Shown piece after piece: positions 53,186 to 63,933 of a DNA stretch of 64,000 nucleotides. The notes beneath the pieces were generated by a model. It was given only the letters and a program-made list of their open reading frames with translations. It was not told the DNA's origin and made no database searches. Origin of the DNA: Bacteroidota bacterium (lineage in GTDB: Bacteria; Bacteroidota; Bacteroidia; Sphingobacteriales; Sphingobacteriaceae); assembly GCA_018266915.1 (NCBI GenBank), contig JAFDZM010000045.1, positions 124,001 to 188,000 of the forward strand, written 5' to 3'. Each line of letters begins with the position of its first letter. Within the stretch, counting starts at the first letter, position 1. A program made the translations under genes and the position numbers.

Positions 53186-54439
53186 TTATATGTGGTGATG
53201 CAGGCTCTCTTCCAGGAATGGGTGCTTCTTTGGAATAAGTGATTTGTACTTACTCAAAGCAGTCATTACGCAGAAGGTAAATAATCCGGCGAAACCGATG
53301 AAAATACCTGGTTCAAGCAGGCTGAATTCTGTATACCAGTGTTCTTTTGGACCGATAGTTCCTGGCATAATCATTTGCCAGTAATCCAGCCAGTGACCGA
53401 TGATCAGGATAATACACATCACTTTGATAGTTCCTTCATAACGTTTTGAGTCGCGGGACATCAGCACTAATAAAGGCGTTGCAAAGTTGATAATGATATT
53501 CAGCCAGAACCAAGGCATAAATTGTGGTTCCCATCTTCTGAAGAAATAAGCAGATTCCTCAGGAATGTTAGCATAATAAGTTAACAGGAACTGAGCAAAC
53601 CAGGTATAAGTCCAGAAGATAGAGAATGCAAACATGAACAAACCAAGGTTATGGATATGATCAGTCGTGATCCATGACATGTAACCTTGTTTTCTCAGGG
53701 TAAGAATAATCAGCGCCATAACCGCTATACCGCTCACCCACAAGCCTGCCAGGTTATACCAGCCAAACATGGTTGAAAACCAGCGTGCTTCCAGTGACAT
53801 GATAGTATCGAAAGCAAATACCGGAATGCTAAAGCCAAATAATACCAGGAATACTGCAGATATAGTGAAGCTCTTGTTATAGAATTTCATTCCGCCCAGA
53901 TCATCCTCAGTGTTTGAGTATTTAGATAATAAGTAACCGAATATGCTGTAGCAAATAATCATAGCGGCAATACGGCTAATGAAATACGGCTTATTCAGGT
54001 AACCTTCTTTACCGGCTATTACATGATCATATATGCCGCTGCCTTTAATGTGCAGATCTGGTGTTGCCCAACGCGCATATAGATAAGGCTGAACGTGGCC
54101 ATCAACAGTGTGAGTCATTGACAAACCTGCAATGATGATGATCAACAAGATAACTCCTGCAATTGGTAATACCCTGCCGAATGCTTGCGGCACACGCAGT
54201 ATCGAAGCTGACCAGCCTGCCTGTGCTGCATATTGTATAGCGCAGAACATTACACCGGCTGCACATACACAAGTAAAGTAATAGCCTACCAGCAACAGGT
54301 TATCAAAAGTCTGCTCGGCATGGTTTGTTAAAAACCCTGCTATGATGGTAATAACACCTATAACAATAGCAATCAAACTCCCGGTTTTTAGCTTCCCGGT
54401 AAATTGATATTGTTCGTCAAAACTGTTATGAGTCTTCAT
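53186..54439 (-). CDS. actF: Alternative complex III subunit ActF (quinol:cytochrome c oxidoreductase)
   Basis: 417-residue integral membrane subunit of ACIII, related to the C-terminal half of the NrfD-like fold, with about ten helices. Typical signatures include RWATPDLHIKGSGIYDHV, FDTIMSLEARWFSTMFGWYN and FLLTYYANIPEESAYFFRRW. ActF and ActC together make the membrane part; ActC binds quinol and ActF may hold a proton route. It follows actE by 14 bases and precedes subunit II. Confidence 0.93.
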   Translation of the reverse strand: MKTHNSFDEQYQFTGKLKTGSLIAIVIGVITIIAGFLTNHAEQTFDNLLLVGYYFTCVCAAGVMFCAIQYAAQAGWSASILRVPQAFGRVLPIAGVILLIIIIAGLSMTHTVDGHVQPYLYARWATPDLHIKGSGIYDHVIAGKEGYLNKPYFISRIAAMIICYSIFGYLLSKYSNTEDDLGGMKFYNKSFTISAVFLVLFGFSIPVFAFDTIMSLEARWFSTMFGWYNLAGLWVSGIAVMALIILTLRKQGYMSWITTDHIHNLGLFMFAFSIFWTYTWFAQFLLTYYANIPEESAYFFRRWEPQFMPWFWLNIIINFATPLLVLMSRDSKRYEGTIKVMCIILIIGHWLDYWQMIMPGTIGPKEHWYTEFSLLEPGIFIGFAGLFTFCVMTALSKYKSLIPKKHPFLEESLHHHI

Positions 54440-54453
54440 CTAAATACTAATTC

Positions 54454-55029
54454 TTATAAAGTTTGTAAATGGTGTACGTACATAATTACTTTCCAGCGCT
54501 CTTCTGGTGCAAGTTGCGAAGCGTAGGAACCCATTGCGTTCACACCATAAGTAATTGTATGGTATATTTTACCATCGGTCAGGTCTTTCATGGCGCCACC
54601 GCGTGATGATTGTCCGGTTGAATACGATGGCGGCGGCGGGAACCCGTGAGCAACTACCAATCCGTCACCCAGTCCTTTCATACCGTGGCATGGTGAGCAG
54701 AAGTGCTCAAACAATACCTTGCCGTCTTCAAAGTTAGCCTGAGTTTGCGGCAGAGGGTTTTTTACTTCGGTACCAGCCAGTTCATAACCATCTTTGGTAT
54801 TTGGATAATCAAAAGGTACAAATCCAACTGGTATAGTACCCTGAGGTGGTTTTTGTGCCGTCTTGCCGTCCTTAAAGTTAGGGTTAGGCTGATCGGGATC
54901 ATACGCAATATGTTCATACATATTGGGGGCGTATTCCCATCCGGTGCTTCTTTTGTCTTTGCACGATGAAATTACAACCGTAGTGGCAACAGCAACTGCC
55001 GCAATGCCCAATATCTTTATTTTATTCAT
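54454..55029 (-). CDS. actE: Alternative complex III subunit ActE, monoheme cytochrome c lipoprotein
   Basis: 191 residues from the ATG at 55029 (an ATG nine bases upstream is possible). Signal MNKIKILGIAAVAVATTVVISS leads to acylated Cys23. The cytochrome c domain at the C-terminus has heme motif CSPCH and GMKGLGDG, with a distal Met probably in YGVNAMGSYASQL. In known complexes ActE sits on the periplasmic side and passes electrons to the oxidase. Its start overlaps the end of actD. Confidence 0.94.
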   Translation of the reverse strand: MNKIKILGIAAVAVATTVVISSCKDKRSTGWEYAPNMYEHIAYDPDQPNPNFKDGKTAQKPPQGTIPVGFVPFDYPNTKDGYELAGTEVKNPLPQTQANFEDGKVLFEHFCSPCHGMKGLGDGLVVAHGFPPPPSYSTGQSSRGGAMKDLTDGKIYHTITYGVNAMGSYASQLAPEERWKVIMYVHHLQTL

Positions 55030-55558
55030 AGCTAACATATTTTCTGTCGTTATGCTTAATTTCTACTGCCCCTGCTTCTTTTAAAATGTTGGTGATGTCT
55101 TCGTGAGGGATATTTCCTTTGGCATCAATTGCAATTACAAAGCGGTCATCAGTTGCTCTGAAATCCATTACCCTTGGCGCGCGGCCCGGGAAAAGGTGTG
55201 TTGCAAAGAAGAAGGTGATTGTCATACCGAATGCGGTAAACAATACGGTCCATTCGAAGGTTACAGGGATAAAATCCGGCACTGCGAAAGCTGGTTTACC
55301 ACCGATGTTCATCGGCCAGTCGTGTACCAGGAAGTAATAAACCAAACTGAAGATGGTGGTACCACCCAAACATCCAAACATAAAGGCAGCAAAACCTAAG
55401 CGTGATGGCTTAATTCCTAATTTAGCTTCTATACCGTGGATAGGCATAGGTGTATACACGTCGTAAATAGGAACGCTGTTCTTTTGTAATTTGTCAATCC
55501 CGTGCATCATAACATCAGGATCATCAAAAAGACCTAGTATAAATTTAGTACTGCTCAT
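55022..55558 (-). CDS. actD: Alternative complex III subunit ActD (DUF3341)
   Basis: 178 residues. The cytoplasmic N-terminal part (KFILGLFDDPDVMMHGIDKL, VYTPMPIHGIEAKLGIKPSRL) matches DUF3341. Two membrane helices follow (about 57-77 and 100-121), then a short cytoplasmic end. ActD is a structural membrane subunit of ACIII. It starts three bases after the actC stop and overlaps actE. Confidence 0.94.
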   Translation of the reverse strand: MSSTKFILGLFDDPDVMMHGIDKLQKNSVPIYDVYTPMPIHGIEAKLGIKPSRLGFAAFMFGCLGGTTIFSLVYYFLVHDWPMNIGGKPAFAVPDFIPVTFEWTVLFTAFGMTITFFFATHLFPGRAPRVMDFRATDDRFVIAIDAKGNIPHEDITNILKEAGAVEIKHNDRKYVSYE

Positions 55559-55560
55559 TA

Positions 55561-57033
<1,473 letters not shown>

Positions 57034-57056
57034 ATTCTATATCTCTTATCTTATTA

Positions 57057-60000
57057 TTAAGCTTCTAACTCAGTATTAGTATTTCTAACTTTTACCTGGT
57101 AACCAATACCTGGTTGTACGTTCAATTCTTCAAGTACATAGTATGTTCTTTCGCTCTTAAGTGCTTTTGAAACTTCTGAGTTAGGATCATTTTTGTTACC
57201 GAATATGATTGCATTGGTAGGACAGGTTTGCTGGCAAGCCATTTTAACATCACCGTCTTTCAAAGGACGTTTTTCAATCTTAGCCTGCAATTTACCAGCC
57301 TGGATACGCTGGATACACATTGAACATTTTTCCATCACACCACGGAAACGGGTAACCACATCAGGGTTAAGCACCAGGTGCGTATGTTCGTTGATCAGGT
57401 AGTTATCGAAACGTGCGTCGTTCCAGTAATTGAACCAGTTGAAGCGGCGAACTTTGAACGGACAGTTGTTTGCGCAGTAACGGGTACCTACACAACGGTT
57501 ATATGCCATGTGGTTGATACCTTCTGAAGAGTGGACGGTTGCTAATACCGGACAAACTGTTTCGCAAGGTGCGTGATCGCAATGCTGGCAAAGCATCGGT
57601 TGGTACACTACTTGTACATTGTCCAGGTCTTTCAGTTCTGAAATTTCCTGCTCTTCTGTTATTTCTTTACCTTCTTCAACGAAGCTGTAATAACGGTCGA
57701 TACGGATCCAGTGCATTTCACGGCGACGGCGAACCTCGTCACGACCTACAACAGGAATGTTATTTTCGGCGTTACAAGCTACCACGCAGGCACCGCAACC
57801 GGTACAAGCGTTCAGATCGATAGCCATCACCCAGTCGTAGGCAGGACGCTCATAAGCATCCCACAGATCTTCGTATGGTTTATGTTTCCTTTCTTCACCA
57901 CTGCTTGATGAAGGGTCTTTTTGGTATTCTTTGAATGTAGTATCGCGGATCACACTACGACCTTCAATTGAATGGTGCGTTTGTGTTTGCGCCAATACTA
58001 CTATATCGCCAGTTTTAGTCAGAGATGCAGTTGCTGTTCCCTGGAATGTACCGTTAAGGAATGTTTGGAAAGGGAATGCATTTTTACCTACTCCATCAGC
58101 TACAGGGCCACCTTGTGTACGACCGTAACCAACAGCTATTGATATAGTACCTTGCGTCTGGCCTGGTTGTAATAATATAGGAAGTGCAACAGAATACCCA
58201 TGAGCCTCGACAGTTACGATATCGCCCTGAACATAACCTAATTTCTTCATGTCGGTTGGCGACATGGCAACGAAGTTATCCCAGGTAACTTTTGATACTG
58301 GTTCAGGCATTTCCTGCAGCCAGGGGTTGTTGGCACGTTTACCATCACGGATAGCAACGTTCTGGTACAATTCCAGTTCAAACTTGCCATCGCCCGCTGC
58401 AGTGCGGCCGCTTTGGTTAAGTATAGTTTGTGCCACACCGTTCAGATCACGGCTAAATGCATAAGTTCCGGCAGGTTTAGCAGCAGCTTTTACAAAGCCC
58501 GTTTGCAGAACAGCTTCCCAACCTTTAAGTCCTGATGCTAAGCCACCTTTTGCCTGTAATTCTTTATCCCAGGTATTTCTTACGAAAGTATAGTAATCTT
58601 TAACCGCATTGTCAGACCATAACAATAAAGTATGCTCAGCCTGACGGGTATCATATACCGGGTTAATAGTTGGCTGAATTACGGTGTAATATCCTTCAAT
58701 TGCATTTCCATCACCCCATGACTCTAAGTAATAGTGGTTTGGTGCAACTACAGTACAAAGTGATGCAGTCTCGTCATTACGTTCTGAGAACGATACGGTC
58801 AGGCGTACTTTTTTCAAAGCAGCTTTGAAAGCATCAGCGTTATAGTAATCGTAAGCAGGATTTGTATGCAGGAAGAACACCGCGTCAACTTCACCGCGGG
58901 TCATTTCTGCTACAAACTCTACAAACTCAGCATCATTGCCTTTGTATTGATTTGAATAGTTATCCAGATCGATAGTTGCTCCGTAGCTGCCTAATTGCGA
59001 GTTGATAGCGTTTACCAACACCTGGGTAGCTACGTCATTCGATCCGCAAACTACCAGAGCTTTACCTTTTGCCGCTTTTAATTCAGCAGCAACTAATTTA
59101 ATCGCTTTGGCAGCGTTAGTATTTCCTAATGCTTTTGTTCCCGGTAAGGTAGTTCCTGTTATTTCGTTATACAGGTTTACCAATGCAATACCTTGCTCTG
59201 ACGGTTTGATCAGGATACGGGTATCGGCATTTGAACCGGTGTTGCTCATACCAGATTCAAACTGGATATGGCGCGACATCTTTTTATTTTGAAGTGATTT
59301 GTTATTACGGCTCTGAACATATTGGTTCTGGAACTCAACAGGTGAAATCCATGTACCCAAAAAGTCAGCGCCGAAACTTACGATCACATCAGCCTTATCA
59401 AAATTGTAATGTGGTACTACCGCTTTACCAAAGCTGTTCTGGTTAGCCTGGATGATACCAGTATAAGATACAGCATCATAGGTAACGTGTTTGGTATTTG
59501 GATAAGCGCCGATGAAGTCAGCAATTACAGCCAAAGTAGAAGGGCTGTGAATAGTTGATGATACGATCCTGATCTTTTTACCGCCAGCTTTTACAGCAGC
59601 TAATTCATTTTTAACAAAACCATCCAGTTCCTCCCAGGTAGTATCGTTACCGTTGCGGATCGGGTTCTTTAGGCGGTTGTAATCGTACAGATCCAATACT
59701 GAGGCTTGTGCCTGTGCGTTCAAACCACCTTTTGACAGCAAATCGTTCGGGTTACCTTCAACCTTGATAGGACGGCCTTCACGGGTCTTAACCAAAATCG
59801 CATGCCCTTCATAAGAAGATACATAGTAGTTAGGTACGCCCGGAGTCACTTCCTCAGGTTTAATTAAGTAAGGGATAGATTTGTGCACAGGAACTTTCTG
59901 ACAAGCTGCCAGCGTAACTGCACCAACACCAAATCCAAGTGCCTTTAAAAAGTCGCGGCGTGGGGTTTTGGTCGATAAACCACCGCTGCTCAGAACATCC

Positions 60001-60104
60001 TCGATCGGAATTGGCTCGGCAAATTCGTGTTTATTTTTCTCAACAAATTCCGGGTCGTTGTTTAGCTCTTCTAAACCTTTCCAGTATTTCTTATTGCTGT
60101 CCAT
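57057..60104 (-). CDS. actB: Alternative complex III subunit ActB (molybdopterin-like plus 4Fe-4S)
   Basis: 1015 residues. The Tat motif RRDFLKALGFGVG (Arg49-Arg50) ends in a lipobox-like AAC with Cys68, as known for ActB. The large first domain (about 70-720) has the molybdopterin-oxidoreductase fold but no cofactor in known complexes. The last third is a ferredoxin-type domain with four Cys groups: CTGCGACVVAC, CQHCDHAPCETVC, CVGTRYCANNC and CSMC with the final CQQTC. These would bind three 4Fe-4S and one 3Fe-4S cluster that carry electrons from quinol towards ActA. It follows actA by 38 bases. Confidence 0.95.
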   Translation of the reverse strand: MDSNKKYWKGLEELNNDPEFVEKNKHEFAEPIPIEDVLSSGGLSTKTPRRDFLKALGFGVGAVTLAACQKVPVHKSIPYLIKPEEVTPGVPNYYVSSYEGHAILVKTREGRPIKVEGNPNDLLSKGGLNAQAQASVLDLYDYNRLKNPIRNGNDTTWEELDGFVKNELAAVKAGGKKIRIVSSTIHSPSTLAVIADFIGAYPNTKHVTYDAVSYTGIIQANQNSFGKAVVPHYNFDKADVIVSFGADFLGTWISPVEFQNQYVQSRNNKSLQNKKMSRHIQFESGMSNTGSNADTRILIKPSEQGIALVNLYNEITGTTLPGTKALGNTNAAKAIKLVAAELKAAKGKALVVCGSNDVATQVLVNAINSQLGSYGATIDLDNYSNQYKGNDAEFVEFVAEMTRGEVDAVFFLHTNPAYDYYNADAFKAALKKVRLTVSFSERNDETASLCTVVAPNHYYLESWGDGNAIEGYYTVIQPTINPVYDTRQAEHTLLLWSDNAVKDYYTFVRNTWDKELQAKGGLASGLKGWEAVLQTGFVKAAAKPAGTYAFSRDLNGVAQTILNQSGRTAAGDGKFELELYQNVAIRDGKRANNPWLQEMPEPVSKVTWDNFVAMSPTDMKKLGYVQGDIVTVEAHGYSVALPILLQPGQTQGTISIAVGYGRTQGGPVADGVGKNAFPFQTFLNGTFQGTATASLTKTGDIVVLAQTQTHHSIEGRSVIRDTTFKEYQKDPSSSSGEERKHKPYEDLWDAYERPAYDWVMAIDLNACTGCGACVVACNAENNIPVVGRDEVRRRREMHWIRIDRYYSFVEEGKEITEEQEISELKDLDNVQVVYQPMLCQHCDHAPCETVCPVLATVHSSEGINHMAYNRCVGTRYCANNCPFKVRRFNWFNYWNDARFDNYLINEHTHLVLNPDVVTRFRGVMEKCSMCIQRIQAGKLQAKIEKRPLKDGDVKMACQQTCPTNAIIFGNKNDPNSEVSKALKSERTYYVLEELNVQPGIGYQVKVRNTNTELEA

Positions 60105-60142
60105 TTAAGCTATATAAACTGTAATGTTTCTCAAATTATTTA

Positions 60143-61423
60143 TTAATAGTGGCACTTGCCGCACTCTATACCGCCCATCATGGCCTCGGTTACTTTTCCG
60201 CCTTTTCTGATCAGATCGTGAACCTGCTCCATCTTTTCGTAGTAAGCGTTGCCCTTGATGTTGATCTCAGTACGTTTGTGGCACTGGATACACCATTTCA
60301 TGGTAAGAGGTGAGTATTGATAAACTTCTTTCATGGTTTCAACCGGACCGTGGCAAGTCTGGCATTTTAGGCCTTGTACTTTCACGTGCTGTGAGTGGTT
60401 AAAGTAAACCAGGTCAGGCAGGTTGTGAACGCGTACCCACTGGATAGGATGCATTTTAGTGCTATCGTATTTCTGAGTAGCCGGATCATAACCCAATGCG
60501 TCATAGATTTTAGCGATCTCAGCGGATGGCTCTTTCGCTCCCATTCTTGTAGTAATTACCTTGTGGCAATTCATGCATACATTTAACGACGGGATACTTG
60601 CGTTTTTAGATTTATATGCACCAGAGTGGCAGTATTGACAGTTAATCTGCATTACGCCAGCGTGTAAGTCGTGAGGGAATTTAATAGGCTGAACCGGTTG
60701 GTAACCTGTGTGAACGTTAGTATTCCACAAAGTAACCCACGTCCAACTGCTGCAGAATATTGTACCGCAAAGCACTACAAAGAATACAAACTTTTTATTC
60801 TTGATAAGCACTTTGGCCAACAGCATGGCTTTTGAAGGGCCTTCTTCCTCAACTGCAACTTCTTCAGGAGCAAGTGCTGGCCTGTTAGCAACCAAACGCT
60901 CTAAAGTGCTGATTACTTTGTTTAATACCAGGATCACGATGAAGGCAATGATGATCACACCGATCAGACCAAAAACAACCAAATTGCTTGGCCCTGTTTC
61001 TTGTGCAACAGCAGCACCGGCAGCAGGAGTTGCTTCTTTCTCTTTTTTGTACTCGGTACGTACGTAGGCGATTACGTTTGCAACGTCACCATCAGACAGG
61101 TCGCCAAAAACAGTCATGGCTGCCTGGTTGTACTCGTTGTAAATCTTAAGCGCTTTAGGATCTTTAGCCGCGATCAACGCCTGGTTGTTCTGGATCCATT
61201 TGGTGAGCCACTTGTCATCAGTTTCAGTTTCCAGCTGCGGGCCGAGGGCCGGACCGATCACACGCTGATCCAATTTATGGCAAGCTGTACATTTTGCTTT
61301 GAAGATGGCCTCGCCTTTAGAAGCATCTCCCTGGGCATAGGCTGTGAGTCCACAAATAGCAAGACCAGCCATTAAGATAAGCGACCTTGAAAATTGTTTT
61401 AAAATCAATGAGATACTTCTCAT
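60143..61423 (-). CDS. actA: Alternative complex III subunit ActA, hexaheme form
   Basis: 426 residues. Signal at about 1-31. The first domain is a monoheme cytochrome c (Cys45-x-x-Cys48-His, CTACH). A membrane helix near 145-168 and another near 206-230 follow. The C-terminal half holds five further CxxCH motifs (CQYCH, CMNCH, CQTCH, CIQCH, CGKCH), which is the pentaheme ActA body. The extra N-terminal heme makes six in total. ActA takes electrons from the ActB clusters. It is the first gene of the respiratory run, with a promoter upstream. Confidence 0.94.
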   Translation of the reverse strand: MRSISLILKQFSRSLILMAGLAICGLTAYAQGDASKGEAIFKAKCTACHKLDQRVIGPALGPQLETETDDKWLTKWIQNNQALIAAKDPKALKIYNEYNQAAMTVFGDLSDGDVANVIAYVRTEYKKEKEATPAAGAAVAQETGPSNLVVFGLIGVIIIAFIVILVLNKVISTLERLVANRPALAPEEVAVEEEGPSKAMLLAKVLIKNKKFVFFVVLCGTIFCSSWTWVTLWNTNVHTGYQPVQPIKFPHDLHAGVMQINCQYCHSGAYKSKNASIPSLNVCMNCHKVITTRMGAKEPSAEIAKIYDALGYDPATQKYDSTKMHPIQWVRVHNLPDLVYFNHSQHVKVQGLKCQTCHGPVETMKEVYQYSPLTMKWCIQCHKRTEINIKGNAYYEKMEQVHDLIRKGGKVTEAMMGGIECGKCHY

Positions 61424-61506
61424 AAAGCGTATTTGTGCTAAATAGTTTTGTAGTTAATATATGAAAATAGACAAATCAAGTATGTTTTAACCCGCTTTTT
61501 CAGCCA

Positions 61507-61540
61507 CAAAAGTAAAATTTATTACAGTATGGCTGACAAA
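61507..61540 (-). promoter_or_regulatory. Bacteroidota-type promoter of the act-cox operon
   Basis: On the minus strand a TTTG box (61540-61537) is followed after 22 bases by TACTTTTG (61514-61507), the same -7 box as at gldK. Expected start near 61500 gives a leader of about 77 bases before actA. The other 255 bases between actA and the deoxyhypusine synthase-like gene are AT-rich and show no further signal. Confidence 0.65.
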
Positions 61541-61678
61541 TTAATGACACGAATATCTAATTTATAATCGTTCTAAATAAATAGGAGAATTAGCTTTTAG
61601 ATTGAAATTTGGCTGTTTTTGTTTATGTGAAACCAATCAGGTTTGTTAATACAATATTACCTTTTTTTTATAATAAAA

Positions 61679-62659
61679 CTATTGTTTTAATATCCAGGCA
61701 AAAATCAATGGTGCAACAATGGTTGCATCTGATTCGACTATAAACTTAGGTGTATTGATGTCCAGCTTACCCCAGGTTATCTTTTCGTTAGGCACGGCAC
61801 CCGAGTATGAACCGTATGAAGTGGTTGAATCAGATATCTGGCAGAAATAGCTCCAGAACGGGATATTTTCCATCTCCATGTCCTGGTAAAGCATCGGCAC
61901 AACGCATATTGGGAAGTCGCCTGCAATACCGCCGCCTATCTGGAAAAAGCCAATTCCTTTACCTTCTGAGTTCTTTACATACCAGTCGGCCAGCCATGCC
62001 ATGTATTCGATACCGCTCTTCATGGTAGTAGCTTTTATCTGGCCTTTTATCACGTATGAAGCGAAAATGTTACCCATGGTTGAGTCTTCCCACCCCGGTA
62101 CAACTATCGGCAGGTTCTTTTCGGCAGCAGCCAGCATCCATGAGTTTTTAGGATCAATCTCATAGTATTGTTCCAACTCGCCGCTTAACAGAATTTTGTA
62201 CATGAATTCATGCGGGAAGTAGCGTTCACCTTTGTCGTCGGCATCTTTCCATATTTTATGGATGTGTTTTTGCAAACGCCTAAAGGCTTCTTCTTCAGGA
62301 ATACAGGTATCGGTTACGCGGTTGTAATGGTTTTCTAACAAATCCCATTCATCCTGCGGACTCAAGTCGCGGTAATTTGGTACGCGTTTGTAGTGTGAGT
62401 GGGCCACCAGGTTCATGATATCCTCTTCCAGGTTGGCGCCGGTGCATGAAATGATAGCAATTTTATCCTGGCGGATCATTTCGGCAAGCGAGATGCCCAG
62501 TTCGGCAGTACTCATTGCGCCTGCCAGTGTCACCATCATTTTGCCACCTTCGGCCAGATGGGTTTCATATCCTTTTGCCGCATCCATTAATGCCGCAGCA
62601 TTAAAGTGCAGGTAATTTTTTTCAATAAACTGAGAGATTGGTCCTCGTGTGTTACTCAT
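61679..62659 (-). CDS. Deoxyhypusine synthase-family protein
   Basis: 326 residues, cytoplasmic, with the NAD-dependent deoxyhypusine synthase fold. MVTLAGAMSTAELGISLAEMI, SCTGANLEEDIMNLVAHSHY and PIVVPGWEDSTMGN match the eukaryotic enzyme, and Lys298 in ITWGKLD aligns with its active-site lysine (SWGKI). Bacteria lack eIF5A, so the natural substrate is not eIF5A. A role in polyamine synthesis, such as homospermidine formation, is the most reasonable inference. It is monocistronic; a TAATTTTG box at 62683-62690 may be its -7 element, without a good -33. Confidence 0.9.
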   Translation of the reverse strand: MSNTRGPISQFIEKNYLHFNAAALMDAAKGYETHLAEGGKMMVTLAGAMSTAELGISLAEMIRQDKIAIISCTGANLEEDIMNLVAHSHYKRVPNYRDLSPQDEWDLLENHYNRVTDTCIPEEEAFRRLQKHIHKIWKDADDKGERYFPHEFMYKILLSGELEQYYEIDPKNSWMLAAAEKNLPIVVPGWEDSTMGNIFASYVIKGQIKATTMKSGIEYMAWLADWYVKNSEGKGIGFFQIGGGIAGDFPICVVPMLYQDMEMENIPFWSYFCQISDSTTSYGSYSGAVPNEKITWGKLDINTPKFIVESDATIVAPLIFAWILKQ

Positions 62660-62786
62660 GTTTCAGCTGTAATGTGTGGGCGCAAAATTATAGATTTTGT
62701 TTAATCTGACTGTTAAATTTCAAAATTACCTTTCGGGGTAAACAACTATGCCGAATTTGAGTTTTATCTTCGCGCCGTTGCAGCCT

Positions 62787-63929
62787 ATGAAAAAACTATT
62801 TACCGTATTTATTCTTTTCCTTAGCGTATTTCACGCAAATGCCCAGATAAAATGGCTGCCGAAGTTTATCAATAAGATGTATTTTGATAACGACAGCACC
62901 AAGCACAGCAGCTTTGTGGTGTTGCCGGTGATATCATCAGCCCCTGAAACAGGAGTAGAAATAGGCGGAGCAGGGCTCTACTCTTATTATAGTGATACCA
63001 GCCGGACAAGCTTTACCAAAGTCTCTAATATATATGGATACGCGACGGTGACCACCAAAGGACAAAGTCGTTTCAGTTTAAGCACTACTTACTTTTCACC
63101 TGCGAATGAATGGCATGTTTATTCAGCGGTGAATTATATCCATTTTCCTTTTAATTTTTATGGCATTGGTAATAACACCCGCAAAGCTGATGGTGAACTG
63201 GTAGATGAAAAGCGTTTCAAATTCAACCTGGATGCGGAGAAATTGATCACAAAGCAATTATATGCCGGTATAGTCGCCGGAGGCTTTAATTATAAATATG
63301 CCAATGCTGATCCGGCAAGCTCATTTTTTGAGACCGATCCTCAGGTGCAGGACAGGTCGGGAGGTGCAAGCGTATTTATCGGACCAAGTTTGATATTCGA
63401 CACCCGCGACAATAATACTTATACTACCAAAGGCGCCATCATCACCGCATACTACAACCTGATGCATGGTATTTTAAGCAATAACAATTATGTAGGTGGA
63501 TTTTTGAATATCGAATATTCCCAATTTTTCAAACTGAGTAATAAGTTTATTCTGGCAGTAGACATACAGGAGCAAAGCCTTACCGGCGGACAGTCTCCAT
63601 TCTATCTGCTTCCGGAGCTAGGCAGCGACGAGATGATGCGCGGTTATTACAATGGCCGTTACCGCGACCGCAATTTTATTGCAGGGCAAACCGAACTACG
63701 TTACCGCATCTGCAACCGCATCGGCATTGTAGGTTTCCTGGGAACCGGGGAAGTGGCCCACGGTGATTTCTCTATCAATTCTTTAAAACCAAATTATGGC
63801 GGTGGCGTCCGTTATTTCTTTGATACGGAAAAAGGACTGAGCATCCGTGCAGATTATGGTATCGGCGAAAAAGTAGCCGGCGAAGCAAGGCAAAGTGGGT
63901 TTTATATTGGGTTAGGGCAAGCGTTCTGA
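62787..63929 (+). CDS. BamA/TamA-family outer-membrane barrel protein
   Basis: 380 residues from the ATG at 62787, which gives the signal MKKLFTVFILFLSVFHANAQ; an in-frame ATG 39 bases upstream would spoil it. The mature part is a C-terminal Omp85-type (surface antigen D15) barrel without visible POTRA domains. SSAPETGVEIGGAGLYSYYS, GPSLIFDTRDNNTYTTKG and the repeated aromatic-ended strands are typical, and it ends in Phe (GLGQAF), the usual outer-membrane targeting residue. It is divergent from the deoxyhypusine synthase-like gene. Cargo or function is unknown. Confidence 0.85.
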   Translation: MKKLFTVFILFLSVFHANAQIKWLPKFINKMYFDNDSTKHSSFVVLPVISSAPETGVEIGGAGLYSYYSDTSRTSFTKVSNIYGYATVTTKGQSRFSLSTTYFSPANEWHVYSAVNYIHFPFNFYGIGNNTRKADGELVDEKRFKFNLDAEKLITKQLYAGIVAGGFNYKYANADPASSFFETDPQVQDRSGGASVFIGPSLIFDTRDNNTYTTKGAIITAYYNLMHGILSNNNYVGGFLNIEYSQFFKLSNKFILAVDIQEQSLTGGQSPFYLLPELGSDEMMRGYYNGRYRDRNFIAGQTELRYRICNRIGIVGFLGTGEVAHGDFSINSLKPNYGGGVRYFFDTEKGLSIRADYGIGEKVAGEARQSGFYIGLGQAF

Positions 63930-63933
63930 TTGT

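Noticed and set aside
57193-59446. Several long plus-strand frames opposite actB
   Set aside because: They are read opposite a clear Tat/Fe-S protein, have no signal, no motifs and improbable composition; they are shadows of actB codon use.
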